This document shows, in pieces, positions 22,776-31,185 of a stretch of 35,883 bases of DNA. The notes under the pieces are model-generated. The model was not told the DNA's origin. It saw only the letters and a list, made by a program, of their open reading frames with translations, and did no database searches. The translations under genes and the position numbers were made by a program. The DNA comes from CAIWXH01 sp964555675. GTDB lineage: Bacteria > Chloroflexota > Chloroflexia > Chloroflexales > Chloroflexaceae. The stretch is from assembly GCA_964555675.1 (NCBI GenBank), contig CAZKTU010000039.1:1-35883 (forward strand), written 5' to 3'. Position 1 is the first letter of the stretch; each line of letters opens with the position of its first letter.

Positions 22776-24932
22776 CTAGGGCGCCAGGGCGTTCAGGCCG
22801 CGCTCGGCGGCCAGCAGTTCGCCCCGGGCGCCCACCTCGAGGTCCCACAACCACAGGCTGACCGGGCTGCGCGGGCTCAGGGCGACGGGGCCGCGCGGGC
22901 CAGCGGGGGGTGTTTCGGTCAGCACATAGGCCAGCCCGTCGCCCGAGGCCGTGGCCTGGCCGATCCCGCCGAGGGTCTGGCCGGCGGCCATCAGCTCGCT
23001 GCGGCCCGCCCCGCTCCAGCGGTGGAGTTGGTAGTCTTGCACGGCCTGGCTCGAGCAGAGCGTGCTCAGGTAGAGCAGGCGGCCCTGGCTATCCCAGGCC
23101 AGAGGCCTGGTCCAGAAGGGGCCGCTGCGCTGGGCCTCGGCCGGGGGCTCGGGCTCGAGGGTGGGGGCGACCGTAGGTGTAATCGTGGCCGTGCCCGTGA
23201 CAGCAGCCGTCGCGGTGAGCGCGGCCGTCGCGGTGGGCGTGCGCGTCGCGACGCTGGTCGCGGTGGCGGCGGTGCCGGTGACCGTCGCGGTGCCGGTAAT
23301 ACTCGCCGTGCCGGTGAGCGTTGCGGTGCCGGTGATGGCCGCGGTGCCGGTCGGGCCCGGTGTGCGTGTAGGGGCCTGAGTGGCGGTCGGGCTGGGGGTC
23401 GGGGTTGGCTGCACAACCCGCTCGGCGCCGATCACCTCGAGTAGCGCGCCGTCGCCGTCGAGGATGAGCAGGTCGGCGCCGGGGGCGTCGCCGCGGATGG
23501 CCTCGAAGGCGAAGCGGCTGCCATCGGGCGCGGCCAGGGGCCGGCCGAGGGCGGCGTAGGGGGCGGCGGCATTGTCGCGGATCAGCACGGCGGCGCCCAC
23601 GTCGAGGGTCTCGCCGTCGGCGCGGCGCAAGAATAGTGTGCTGCGGCCGTCCTGGGCGGCGGCGGCGTAGACCAGGTCGCCATCGGCCAGCCACTGGGGG
23701 CCGAAGCGGCTCCACTCGTCGACACCCTGGTCGAGGCGGGCGGGCTGGCCGCCGGCGACGGGCACTGTGTAGAGGGCGCGCTGGACCGGGGTGGCGCCGC
23801 TCTCGTCGACGGCGAAGGCCAGGGTCTTGCCGTCGGGGCTGAAGGCGGGGTCGGCGCAGCTCACCCCGACCTGGGCCAGGGGCCGCGCGTTCTGGCCGTC
23901 GGCGTCGCTGAGCCAGAGCGCACTGGGGACGGGCAGCTCGGCGTCGGCGGGGTCGAGGCCCGGGGCGGCGCGACAGAAGGCCAGTGTCGTGCCGTCTGGG
24001 CTCACCGCGAGGTGGGTCTCGGTCTCGGGCGAGCGGGTGATGTTGGTGGCGCCGGCCAGGCCCGCAGTGATGCCGGGGCTCTCGCCCTGGGCGTCGCCGT
24101 CGACGCGCCAGACGTCGCCGTCGAAGAGGGCGAAGAGGGGCGCGGCCAGGGCGGGATCGCCGCCGGCGGGCAGGCCAAGCTGGTCGCTCGAGCCGACCAG
24201 GGGCGAGTTGCGGGCCACGGCGATCACGAGGCGGGTGGGGTTGCGCTCGACGCTCAGGCGGAAGGGTAGGGGCTCGCTGAGGCCGATCAGCAGGGCGGCC
24301 CCTGCGTCGGGCGTCGCCCCGGGGATGAGGCGGGCGCTGGTGATCGTGCGCGTGCCGGTGAAGCTGAGGGTCTGGGTGACGGCCGAGCTGCTGAAGCGCT
24401 CGTCGCGCAGCCAGCCGGGGAGGTCGACGCGCACTGCGTACGGGTCGGTGCTGTCGGGGGCGAGGGCCGTGAGGTTGACGGCGCTCAGGCACGACGCGGT
24501 GGCGCCCAGGGGCGCCGAGCCCTCGCCTAGCTCGAAGCGCATGACCACCTGCTCGTAGGCGGGGGTGCCGCTCGCGCTGGCCTCGGCCAGGCGCGCCGAG
24601 AAGAGGCCCGCGGTCGAGCCGGCCCGCTGGTCGCAGAAGCTGAAGCCCGCCAGGGCCGGGTTGGGCGTTGGCGTGGGCGGCAGGGGCGTGCTGGTCGGAA
24701 CAGCGGTATTGCTGGGCGTCGGCGAGGGCCCGAGCGTCGCCGTCGCCGTCGCCGAGGCCTCGGGGGTGACGGAGGCGGTCGGCGAGACTGTGGGCGACGG
24801 GGTCAGGGCCTGGATCGTCTGGACGTTGGCGATCTCTTCGCTGACTCCGGCCGTGGTCAGGTCGCATCCGGCCAGGGTTACGAGGAGGATCAGGGGGAGC
24901 GCGAACACGGCGCGCGAGATTCTGCTCTGCAT
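22776..24932 (-). CDS. Lipoprotein with PD40/TolB-like beta-propeller repeats
   Basis: 718 residues. The N terminus is a lipoprotein signal peptide (lipobox LAGC at about residues 20-23), followed by a Thr/Pro/Ser-rich linker (about 40-95). PD40-type repeats are visible: HLAVSPDGTTLAFCRA, DPAFSPDGKTLAFAVDES, PQWLADGDLVYAAA and PLAAPDGSRFAFEA. A second low-complexity linker of TGTA-type repeats (about 525-595) separates a final blade-like part with DSQGRLLYLSTLCS. Such proteins are surface-exposed and often bind ligands or cell wall; no enzyme motif was seen. GAGGGA lies close upstream of ATG 24932. The regulator gene 62 bp upstream on the same strand may be co-transcribed. Confidence 0.85.
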   Translation of the reverse strand: MQSRISRAVFALPLILLVTLAGCDLTTAGVSEEIANVQTIQALTPSPTVSPTASVTPEASATATATLGPSPTPSNTAVPTSTPLPPTPTPNPALAGFSFCDQRAGSTAGLFSARLAEASASGTPAYEQVVMRFELGEGSAPLGATASCLSAVNLTALAPDSTDPYAVRVDLPGWLRDERFSSSAVTQTLSFTGTRTITSARLIPGATPDAGAALLIGLSEPLPFRLSVERNPTRLVIAVARNSPLVGSSDQLGLPAGGDPALAAPLFALFDGDVWRVDGDAQGESPGITAGLAGATNITRSPETETHLAVSPDGTTLAFCRAAPGLDPADAELPVPSALWLSDADGQNARPLAQVGVSCADPAFSPDGKTLAFAVDESGATPVQRALYTVPVAGGQPARLDQGVDEWSRFGPQWLADGDLVYAAAAQDGRSTLFLRRADGETLDVGAAVLIRDNAAAPYAALGRPLAAPDGSRFAFEAIRGDAPGADLLILDGDGALLEVIGAERVVQPTPTPSPTATQAPTRTPGPTGTAAITGTATLTGTASITGTATVTGTAATATSVATRTPTATAALTATAAVTGTATITPTVAPTLEPEPPAEAQRSGPFWTRPLAWDSQGRLLYLSTLCSSQAVQDYQLHRWSGAGRSELMAAGQTLGGIGQATASGDGLAYVLTETPPAGPRGPVALSPRSPVSLWLWDLEVGARGELLAAERGLNALAP
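23269..23358. repeat. Five degenerate 18-bp units inside the lipoprotein gene
   Basis: On the plus strand each unit begins GCGGTGCCGGT or a close variant. They encode the Thr-Gly-Thr-Ala linker of the lipoprotein on the minus strand. Confidence 0.8.
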
Positions 24933-24994
24933 TGCAGTCCCTCAGGGGGAGACTCGGCGCGGGCGGCCCACGCCGACACAGGGGCCGGGGCTGC

Positions 24995-25687
24995 CTACGT
25001 GTCGCCCGGCAGCACCACTTTGATCCAGCCGCGGCGCATGGCGTAGACCACAGCCTGGGTGCGGTCGTTCACCGCCAGCTTGCGTAGGATTGAAGAGACG
25101 TGGTTCTTGACCGTCTGGTTGCTGATATCCAGCTGCAGCGCGATCTCTTTATTGGTGCGCCCCGCCGCCACCAGCTCGAGTACCTCAAGCTCGCGGGGCG
25201 AGAGGGGTGAATAGATGCTCTGGGTGTCTTCGTCGACGACCATCTGGCGGAAGGCGGCGAGGACCTGAGAGGCCACATCGGGGAGCGAGAGGACCAGCTC
25301 GTTGATCGGATACTCGCCGCGGCGCACCTCGGTCAGGGTCTGCAGCAGGGCGGGCCACTCGATATTGCGCGGCAGGTAGGCTGCGACACCGGCCCTGATC
25401 GCCTTGACGACGTAGGCGCCATCCATGGCGCTGCTGAAGAGCACGATGCCGACATGGGGATGGGTACGCTTGATGGCGCGGGAGACCTCGAGGCCGTTCA
25501 CGCCGGGGAGATCCACCTCCATCAGGACAAGATCGGGGTCGGTGTAGTCGACCAGCTGGATGGCCTGCTGGCCGTTGCCGGCTTCGCCCGCGATCCGGAA
25601 GTCGGGCAGGGCCGAGAGGTAGTGCCGCAGGCCCTCGCGAAAAAGGGCGTGGGCGTGCACAAGCACGATCGAGGTGGTGACGCTCAC
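24995..25687 (-). CDS. LuxR/NarL-type regulator with a degenerate receiver domain
   Basis: 230 residues from GTG 25687, supported by AAGGGAG 6 nt upstream; a longer frame to 25873 would add 62 residues without receiver-like sequence. The receiver-like domain (about 5-122) lacks the key residues: the acidic pair is H11-A12 (LVHAHALFR in place of LVDDHxLxR), the phospho-acceptor Asp is E57 (LVLMEVDLPG) and the conserved Lys is Arg (YLPRN). The C-terminal LuxR helix-turn-helix (about 160-222; LSPRELEVLELVAAGRTNKEIA and SNQTVKNHVSSILRKL) is intact. It should bind DNA without aspartate phosphorylation; the Glu could mimic the phosphorylated state. No histidine kinase is nearby. Confidence 0.9.
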   Translation of the reverse strand: MSVTTSIVLVHAHALFREGLRHYLSALPDFRIAGEAGNGQQAIQLVDYTDPDLVLMEVDLPGVNGLEVSRAIKRTHPHVGIVLFSSAMDGAYVVKAIRAGVAAYLPRNIEWPALLQTLTEVRRGEYPINELVLSLPDVASQVLAAFRQMVVDEDTQSIYSPLSPRELEVLELVAAGRTNKEIALQLDISNQTVKNHVSSILRKLAVNDRTQAVVYAMRRGWIKVVLPGDT

Positions 25688-26032
25688 AAACTGCTCCCTT
25701 GCCCTCGCGCCAGAGCGCCTGAGGAGCGCCGCGGACTGAGTGGCTATGGGGCGGGAAGGACGAGCCGTGCCGGGGTCTTTGCAATTATAGCCGATGGCAG
25801 AGGGTTCGACAAGGGCAAGGCGACACGGGTCCAGGTTGTTTCCACGCCGCCGAGGCTGCAAGACGAGGACCATGCCGGCGGGTCCGCAGAAGGCCTATGC
25901 CGCGAACCAAAATAGTCTGGTTCGACTTTCCTGGCTTGAGGGGTACAGCGTTGGCATAACTCCTGCTGCATGGGCTGAGGCAGGTAAAGACCTGGTCTCA
26001 AATTGGACGCCGATAAGCAGACGGGGGCTCCC
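25688..26032. other. 345-bp divergent intergenic region between the regulator and spoVS
   Basis: Contains the regulator promoter at 25784-25812. No convincing plus-strand promoter for spoVS was found; TTGAGG (25936) and CATAAC (25955) are spaced too closely. No ORF of note. Confidence 0.5.
25784..25812 (-). promoter_or_regulatory. Promoter of the LuxR-type regulator gene
   Basis: Minus-strand TTGTCG (25812-25807), 17-bp spacer, TATAAT (25789-25784). Predicted start near 25777, giving a leader of about 90 nt before GTG 25687. Confidence 0.7.
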
Positions 26033-26389
26033 ATGACACAACGCCAGACCCAGACGACCGGGCCGGAGACACAGCGACGGGTTGCCGAGGGCCGCGCCGC
26101 CACCGCAGGATCGGGCGAGCCGCAGACGGGCACGCTGCTCAAGGTTGCGGCAAAGTCGCGCCCGAGCGCCATCGCCGGGGCCATCGCCGGCGTGATTCGC
26201 GGCGGCAGCGTCGCCCTGGTTCAGGCCGTCGGCGCCGCCTCGGTCAACCAGGCGATCAAGGCTGTGGCGATCGCCCAGAGCTATCTGCAGGGCGATGGCA
26301 TCTCCATCGTGTGTATCCCCTCGTTCCTCGAGGTGTCGATTGACGACCAGGAGCGCACGGCCATGTGCCTTCAGGTCGAGCCGCGTTAG
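26033..26389 (+). CDS. spoVS: Stage V sporulation protein S family (SpoVS)
   Basis: 118 residues from ATG 26033; a TTG at 26003 in frame would add ten residues but the ATG fits the family better. The core LLKVAAKSRPSAIAGAIAGVIR, QAVGAASVNQAIKAVAIAQSYL and ERTAMCLQVEPR is almost the full length of Bacillus SpoVS (about 86 residues), a small Alba-like dimer. The extra N-terminal 35 residues are polar and rich in Gln, Thr and Glu. In Bacillus it affects septation and coat assembly during sporulation; homologues in non-sporulating bacteria have no firm role. It may bind nucleic acid, since the fold is Alba-like. Ribosome site weak (GGGGG 6 nt upstream). Confidence 0.93.
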   Translation: MTQRQTQTTGPETQRRVAEGRAATAGSGEPQTGTLLKVAAKSRPSAIAGAIAGVIRGGSVALVQAVGAASVNQAIKAVAIAQSYLQGDGISIVCIPSFLEVSIDDQERTAMCLQVEPR

Positions 26390-26416
26390 ATTCGCGGGCG
26401 AGCCCACACCCTATCA

Positions 26417-26470
26417 GGCCGCCGTCCACTAGGGGCGGCGGCCTTCGTGCAGCAGGTCCGCCCCTAGTGG
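26417..26470 (+). terminator. Two mutually exclusive hairpins after spoVS
   Basis: Hairpin A: GGCCGCCG (26417-26424) with CGGCGGCC (26436-26443), then TT. Hairpin B: CCACTAGGGGCGG (26426-26438) with CCGCCCCTAGTGG (26458-26470), a perfect 13-bp stem. The two share 26436-26438 and cannot form together. Lies between convergent genes. Confidence 0.6.
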
Positions 26471-26526
26471 GCAAACCGCCGAGCCAAGCCCTCCTGGAAA
26501 GCTCAACCGGGCAGGTTGGAATGGCC

Positions 26527-27234
26527 CTAGAGCGGGCTGACAGCCAAGGGGTAGAGGCGTCCGCCGCGCCACAGGCCGATGATCTCGACCGGCCCGTAGC
26601 TGACGCGCCCGTTGCCTTTGAGGGCGGCGGCGAGGCTCGGGTCGCGCGGGGGGATGGCGAGCTTCACCTGAAGCGCATTGGCGTCGGGCACGCCGCCGGC
26701 GCCCATGCTCTCGACCAGCAGGGCGGTGTCGGGGCTGAGCAGGAGCTGGCCGCTCAGTCGGACCGGCTGGCCTTCGTAGAGGCTGCTGTTGGCCAGCAGC
26801 AGGGCGATGCGCAGGTCGCGGGCCGAGCGGGCCGAGAGGACCGGGTCGGCCAGGCTGTAGCTGTAGCGCCCGCCCGGGCCGTACTGGCCGGGGCCCTCGA
26901 GGCGGCCCGTGGCCTCGACGATGGCGTAGCCGACCGCGCCGGCCGTGGTGAGGCCCCCGGCGCTCAGGGTTGGCGCGGGGCCGAGCCAGATCGCGCTCGC
27001 ATCAATTGCGGCGGGGGCGCCGGCCCCGCTCAGGCGTAGCCCGTCGACCAGGGCTGCGCCCTCGCTCGTCGTAAAGAGGTAACCCACCGTCGTGATCGCC
27101 CCGGGCGTCGGGCGGGCCAGGATCTCGCCGACCGTCGGCAGGGTGGGGGCCGCCGGGGGGGCCGGGGGCGCCGCGGCCTCGCGACCGCAGGCGGTCAGGA
27201 GCATAGCGAGCAAGAGTGGCAGCAGTCGTCGCAT
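26527..27234 (-). CDS. Small lipoprotein, unknown function
   Basis: 235 residues with a lipoprotein signal peptide (RRLLPLLLAMLLTAC, lipid-modified C16), an Ala/Pro linker to about residue 32, and a globular region predicted to be beta-rich. Short motifs such as VGEILARP, TVGYLF and PVRLSGQLLL recall OB-fold-like secreted domains, but no family is recognised with confidence. No Shine-Dalgarno sequence. An extended -10 lies 7 nt before the ATG, so the mRNA is probably leaderless. It converges with spoVS and is divergent from the mevalonate cluster. Confidence 0.75.
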   Translation of the reverse strand: MRRLLPLLLAMLLTACGREAAAPPAPPAAPTLPTVGEILARPTPGAITTVGYLFTTSEGAALVDGLRLSGAGAPAAIDASAIWLGPAPTLSAGGLTTAGAVGYAIVEATGRLEGPGQYGPGGRYSYSLADPVLSARSARDLRIALLLANSSLYEGQPVRLSGQLLLSPDTALLVESMGAGGVPDANALQVKLAIPPRDPSLAAALKGNGRVSYGPVEIIGLWRGGRLYPLAVSPL

Positions 27235-27241
27235 GGGCGTT

Positions 27242-27250
27242 ATTGTAGCA
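27242..27250 (-). promoter_or_regulatory. Extended -10 promoter of the small lipoprotein, leaderless spacing
   Basis: Minus-strand TGC-TACAAT, then AACGCCC, then ATG 27234. Seven nt separate hexamer and start codon. Confidence 0.65.
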
Positions 27251-27380
27251 TGGGCCCGCTCTCAGCCGGCGCTCCGGCCTTCGGCTCGTCATAATGTAGT
27301 GTCATGGTGACATTTGGAAGACCCAGACAGCCTCATGATAGGTTTTGACAGTTCTTTCGAGGCTTCTGGAAGGGCGGCGA

Positions 27381-27389
27381 TGATACAAT
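27381..27389 (+). promoter_or_regulatory. Extended -10 promoter for HMG-CoA reductase
   Basis: TGA-TACAAT, 62 nt before ATG 27452. A TTGACA at 27345-27350 is 33 bp away and too far to be its -35. Confidence 0.55.
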
Positions 27390-27451
27390 CGTAAGGTATA
27401 GGACGCTTGTGCAGTCCCTCACGAAACCAGTTAAGGAACAAAGCGACACAC

Positions 27452-28741
27452 ATGGGCACGAAGAACTCGCGTCTCCAGGGCTTCTACCAGCTCAACCCCT
27501 TCGAGCGCCTGCAGATGGTCAAGTCGTTCGATGGGTTGTGCGACGAGGACCTGCGGGTCCTCCACGGAGGCCAGGGCATCCTCAGCGTCGAGCGTGCCGA
27601 TAAGATGATCGAAAATGTGATTGGGACCTACAACCTGCCCCTGGGCATCGCCACCAACTTCCGCATCAACGGGCGCGACCACCTGATCCCCATGGTGGTC
27701 GAGGAGCCCTCGATTGTAGCCGGGGCGAGCTACGCGGCGCGTATGGTCCGCGACGGCGGCGGCTTCGAGGCCAGCAGCAGCGAGCCCCTGATGATCGGCC
27801 AGGTGCAGATCGTCGGGGTCGCCGCCCCCCACAGCGCCCGCCACGATATCCTGAGCCGCAAGGACGAGATCCTGCAGATCGCCAACGCCCAGAGCCGCTC
27901 GCTGGTGGCCCTCGGCGGCGGCGCGCGCGACGTCGAGGTCAACTACCACCAGTCCAGCCCCATGGGCCCGATGATGGTGGTCCACCTGATCGTCGACTGC
28001 CGCGACGCCATGGGCGCCAACGCGATCAACTCGATGTGCGAGGCCGTGGCGCCGCTGCTCGAGCAGATCACCCGCGGCCGGGTCTACCTGCGCATCCTCT
28101 CGAACCTGAGCGACCGGCGCCTGGCCAGGGCTCGCTGCGTCGTGCCGACCAAGGCCCTCGAGCGCGACGGCCTGAAGGGCGAAGAGGTCGCCGAGGGCAT
28201 TATGTGGGCCTACGCCTTCGCCGCCGTCGACTCCTATAGGGCCACGACCCACAACAAGGGCATCCTCAACGGGATCGACCCGGTGATCGTCGCCACGGGC
28301 AACGACTGGCGCGCCATCGAGGCCGGCGCCCACGCCTACGCCGCCCGCTCGGGTCACTACAGCTCGCTCAGCGTCTGGGAGCGCGACGAGGCGGGCAATC
28401 TGGTGGGCAGCCTCGAGCTGCCGATGGCCGTCGGCATCGTCGGCGGGGCGACCAAGGTCCACCCGGCCGCCCAGGCCGCGCTCAAGCTGCTCGATGTCAA
28501 GTCGGCGAACCAGCTGGCCGAGATCGCGGTCTGCGCCGGCCTCGCCAGCAATCTGGCCGCCATGCGCGCCCTGGCCTGCGAGGGCATCAACCAGGGCCAT
28601 ATGGGGCTGCACGCGCGCCAGATCGCTATGGCCGCGGGCGCCCACGGCAGTCTCGTCGACGAGGTTGCCCGGCGCATGGTCGAGGAGCGTAACATCAAAC
28701 CGGCCCGCGCCGAGGAGCTGGTGGCCGAGCTTCACCCGTAG
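27452..28741 (+). CDS. mvaA: Class II HMG-CoA reductase
   Basis: 429 residues, nearly the length of the Pseudomonas mevalonii enzyme, which it resembles along its whole length. Catalytic residues are in place: Glu in VVEEPSIV, Lys in THNKGILNG, Asp in VATGNDWRAIEAG and His in GHMGLHARQIA. The DAMGANAINSM dinucleotide-binding segment is present. ATG 27452 is chosen because NSRLQGFYQLNP aligns with the N terminus of class II enzymes; a TTG at 27407 would add 15 unaligned residues. The enzyme interconverts HMG-CoA and mevalonate; beside an HMG-CoA synthase gene the biosynthetic direction toward isoprenoids is more likely. A terminator separates it from the synthase, so they are probably distinct transcripts. 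No mevalonate kinase gene is in the window. Confidence 0.95.
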   Translation: MGTKNSRLQGFYQLNPFERLQMVKSFDGLCDEDLRVLHGGQGILSVERADKMIENVIGTYNLPLGIATNFRINGRDHLIPMVVEEPSIVAGASYAARMVRDGGGFEASSSEPLMIGQVQIVGVAAPHSARHDILSRKDEILQIANAQSRSLVALGGGARDVEVNYHQSSPMGPMMVVHLIVDCRDAMGANAINSMCEAVAPLLEQITRGRVYLRILSNLSDRRLARARCVVPTKALERDGLKGEEVAEGIMWAYAFAAVDSYRATTHNKGILNGIDPVIVATGNDWRAIEAGAHAYAARSGHYSSLSVWERDEAGNLVGSLELPMAVGIVGGATKVHPAAQAALKLLDVKSANQLAEIAVCAGLASNLAAMRALACEGINQGHMGLHARQIAMAAGAHGSLVDEVARRMVEERNIKPARAEELVAELHP

Positions 28742-28748
28742 TGCGAAA

Positions 28749-28791
28749 GGTGGGACCAGGGGAGCGTGAGCGCTCCCTGGCCCGCCTTTTT
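28749..28791 (+). terminator. Intrinsic terminator after HMG-CoA reductase
   Basis: CCAGGGGAGCG, loop TGAG, CGCTCCCTGG (one bulged G), with further pairing outside and a T run (CCTTTTTG), 8 nt past the stop. Confidence 0.88.
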
Positions 28792-28822
28792 GTTGTACCC
28801 GGAACGTTCAAGGATTGAGACA

Positions 28823-29872
28823 ATGATGAGACCGAACCGTCCTGTGGGCCTGGTCGGCTACGGGGTGTATGTCCCCCGCTACCGTATCGCCGCCAAAGAG
28901 ATTGCGCGCATCTGGACCGACGGCCAGGGCGGGGTGCCGGTGGACGCCAAGAGCGTGCCCGGCCCCGATGAGGACACGATCACCATGTCGATCGAGGCGG
29001 CCCGCCACGCTATGGCCCGCGCGGGCATCCCCGCCGAGCGCCTGAGCGCGGTCTGGATCGGCAGCGAGAGCCACCCCTACAGCGTCAAGCCCTCGGGCAC
29101 GGTCGTGGCCGAAGCCCTGGGCGCGGCCCCGTGGGTCAGCGCGGCCGACTTCGAGTTCGCCTGCAAGGCGGGCAGCGAGGCCCTGACCGCGGCGATGGGC
29201 CTGATCGGCAGCGGCATGGCCGACTACGCCCTGGCGGTCGGCGCCGACACCGCCCAGAGCCGCCCCGGCGACGCCCTCGAGTACACCGCCTCGGCCGGCG
29301 CGGGGGCCCTGATTGTCGGCCCCGCCGAGGAGGCCCTGGCCACGATCGAGGCCACGGTCAGCTACGTCAGCGATACGCCCGACTTCTTCCGCCGCGCCGA
29401 CCGGCCCTATCCGGTCCACGGCAATCGCTTCACGGGCGAGCCGGCCTACTTCCACCAGATCCAGGCGGCGGCCCGCCGGCTGTTGGACGAGCTGGGCAAG
29501 GGCCCCCAGGACTTCACCTACGCGATCTTCCACCAGCCCAACGCCAAGTTTCCCCAGGCGGTCGCCAAACGGCTCGGCTTCAGCGACGCGCAGATCGCCC
29601 CGGGCCTGCTGAGCCCCCAGATCGGCAACACCTACTCGGGCGCGGCCATGGCCGGCCTGTGCGCGACCCTCGACGTGGCCCAGCCCGGCGAGACGATCTT
29701 CATGACCACCTACGGCAGCGGGGCCGGCTCCGACGCCTACGCCCTCACCGTCACCGAGCAGATCCTCGCGCGCCGCCCCAGGGCGCCCCTCACCGAGGCC
29801 TACTTGCGCCGCCAGGTCTTCGTCGACTACGCGGTCTACGCCAAGTGGGTCGGTAAGCTGGTGATGGGCTAG
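28823..29872 (+). CDS. HMG-CoA synthase, archaeal type
   Basis: 349 residues from ATG 28823, with AAGGA 8 nt upstream. Condenses acetyl-CoA with acetoacetyl-CoA to HMG-CoA, the step before the reductase. The thiolase-fold catalytic residues are present: Glu in WIGSESHPYS, nucleophilic Cys in FEFACKAGSEA, and His in FHQPNAKFPQ. Length and the SVKPSGTVVAEAL segment match archaeal rather than eukaryotic/Gram-positive synthases. Archaeal homologues form a complex with a thiolase and a DUF35 scaffold, and the next two genes encode exactly those partners. The 118-bp space before the thiolase gene has no obvious terminator with a T run. Confidence 0.95.
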   Translation: MMRPNRPVGLVGYGVYVPRYRIAAKEIARIWTDGQGGVPVDAKSVPGPDEDTITMSIEAARHAMARAGIPAERLSAVWIGSESHPYSVKPSGTVVAEALGAAPWVSAADFEFACKAGSEALTAAMGLIGSGMADYALAVGADTAQSRPGDALEYTASAGAGALIVGPAEEALATIEATVSYVSDTPDFFRRADRPYPVHGNRFTGEPAYFHQIQAAARRLLDELGKGPQDFTYAIFHQPNAKFPQAVAKRLGFSDAQIAPGLLSPQIGNTYSGAAMAGLCATLDVAQPGETIFMTTYGSGAGSDAYALTVTEQILARRPRAPLTEAYLRRQVFVDYAVYAKWVGKLVMG

Positions 29873-29990
29873 GGCGCTTCGCGCGGCACGATCCGGTTCG
29901 TAAGATACGCCCCGCGCCGCCGCTCGCGGCAGGGGTCCGGGTGAATGTGGAGGGCCTGACCCCTCACGCCTCCCGCGAGAGAGAGGATTC

Positions 29991-31154
29991 ATGAGCACGA
30001 GCTATATTGTAGGAACGGGCGCGACGCCGGTCGGCGAACACTATGGCCGCAGCCTGGCCGACCTGGCGAGCGAGGCGGTGCGGGCGGCCTTCGCGGCCGC
30101 GCCCGGCGTTGCGGCCGGTCGCGTGGGCGCCCTGTATGTGGGCAACGCCATGGGCGACACGCTGGCGGGCCAGGGTCAGCTGGGCGCCTATCTGGCCGCC
30201 GCCGTCGGGCTGCCCGGCACGCCCGCTGTGCGCGTCGAGGCCGGCGGCGCCAGCGGCGGGGTGGCCCTGCAGCAGGCGGCCAACGCCATCGCCGCGGGCC
30301 AGTGCGAGCTGGCCGTCGTCCTCGGCGTCGAGAAGGTGACCGACCGGCTCGAGGGCGAGCTCGAGGCGGCCCTGGCCCTGCACGCCGACGCCGAGTCCGA
30401 GGGGATCAACGGGCTGACTCTCACCGCCCAGTGGGCCCTGCTGATGCGGCGCTATATGCACGAGCACGGCTACCCCGCCGAGGCCTTCGCACCCTTCCCG
30501 GTGAACGCCCACGCCAACGCCCTGAAGAACCCCCAGGCCCTCTACCGCTTCGCGATCAACGCCGACAAGTATCGCAAGGCCAACCAGATCGCCTCGCCTC
30601 TGAACATGCTCGACTGCAGCAGCGTGGCCGACGGGGCGGCCTGCGTCATCCTGGCCGCCGAGCCGATCGCCCGCGAACTAGCCGGCCCGCGTCTGCGCCT
30701 GGCGGGCACAGCAGTGGCCACGGCCGCGCCGAGCCTGGCCGCCCGCAAGGATCCCCTGGACCTCGTCGCTGCGCGGGCCAGCGCCCACGTGGCCCTGGGG
30801 CGGGCCCACCTGGGGCTGAGCGAGGTGCAGGTCTTTGAGCTGAGCGACCCCCACGGCATCGCGGCGGCCCTGGCCCTCGAGGCCATGGGCTACTACGAGC
30901 GGGGCGAGGCGCCCCGCCACGCCGCCGACGGCGCGATTGCCCCCACGGGCCGCACCCCGATCGCCACGGCCGGCGGCTACAAGGCCCGCGGCGACGTGGT
31001 CGGCGCCAGCGGCGTCTACCAGGTGGTCGAGCTGGCGCGCCAGCTGCGCGGCGAGGCCGGGCCGACCCAGGTCGCCGGCGCGCGCATCGCCCTGGCCCAG
31101 AGCCTGGGCGGCATCGGCGCCACCGCCGCGACCTGCGTGCTGGTCGCCGAATAA
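29991..31154 (+). CDS. Thiolase-family protein lacking all three catalytic residues
   Basis: 387 residues from ATG 29991, with GAGAGAGGA upstream. It aligns by eye along its length with archaeal/SCP2-type acetoacetyl-CoA thiolase (YIVGTGATPVGE, ALYVGNAMGD, GVEKVTD, LNMLDCSSVADGAA, QSLGGIGATA). The catalytic positions have changed. The nucleophile motif VEAACASG reads VEAGGASG, with Gly86 in place of Cys. The HDCF histidine position is Ser285 (FELSDPHG). The GHPLG histidine position is Asp335 (KARGDVVGASG). The protein should not be an active thiolase by the known mechanism. Its place between HMG-CoA synthase and DUF35 genes suggests a structural subunit; acetoacetyl-CoA would come from another thiolase. 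No frameshift or stop, so it is a maintained gene. Confidence 0.9.
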   Translation: MSTSYIVGTGATPVGEHYGRSLADLASEAVRAAFAAAPGVAAGRVGALYVGNAMGDTLAGQGQLGAYLAAAVGLPGTPAVRVEAGGASGGVALQQAANAIAAGQCELAVVLGVEKVTDRLEGELEAALALHADAESEGINGLTLTAQWALLMRRYMHEHGYPAEAFAPFPVNAHANALKNPQALYRFAINADKYRKANQIASPLNMLDCSSVADGAACVILAAEPIARELAGPRLRLAGTAVATAAPSLAARKDPLDLVAARASAHVALGRAHLGLSEVQVFELSDPHGIAAALALEAMGYYERGEAPRHAADGAIAPTGRTPIATAGGYKARGDVVGASGVYQVVELARQLRGEAGPTQVAGARIALAQSLGGIGATAATCVLVAE

Positions 31155-31185
31155 GCCTATTCTGCCACAGACTGTGAGGAATACG

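Noticed and set aside
27345..27350. TTGACA as -35 of the HMG-CoA reductase promoter
   Set aside because: It is 33 bp from the TACAAT hexamer, far outside the workable 15-19 bp spacing.
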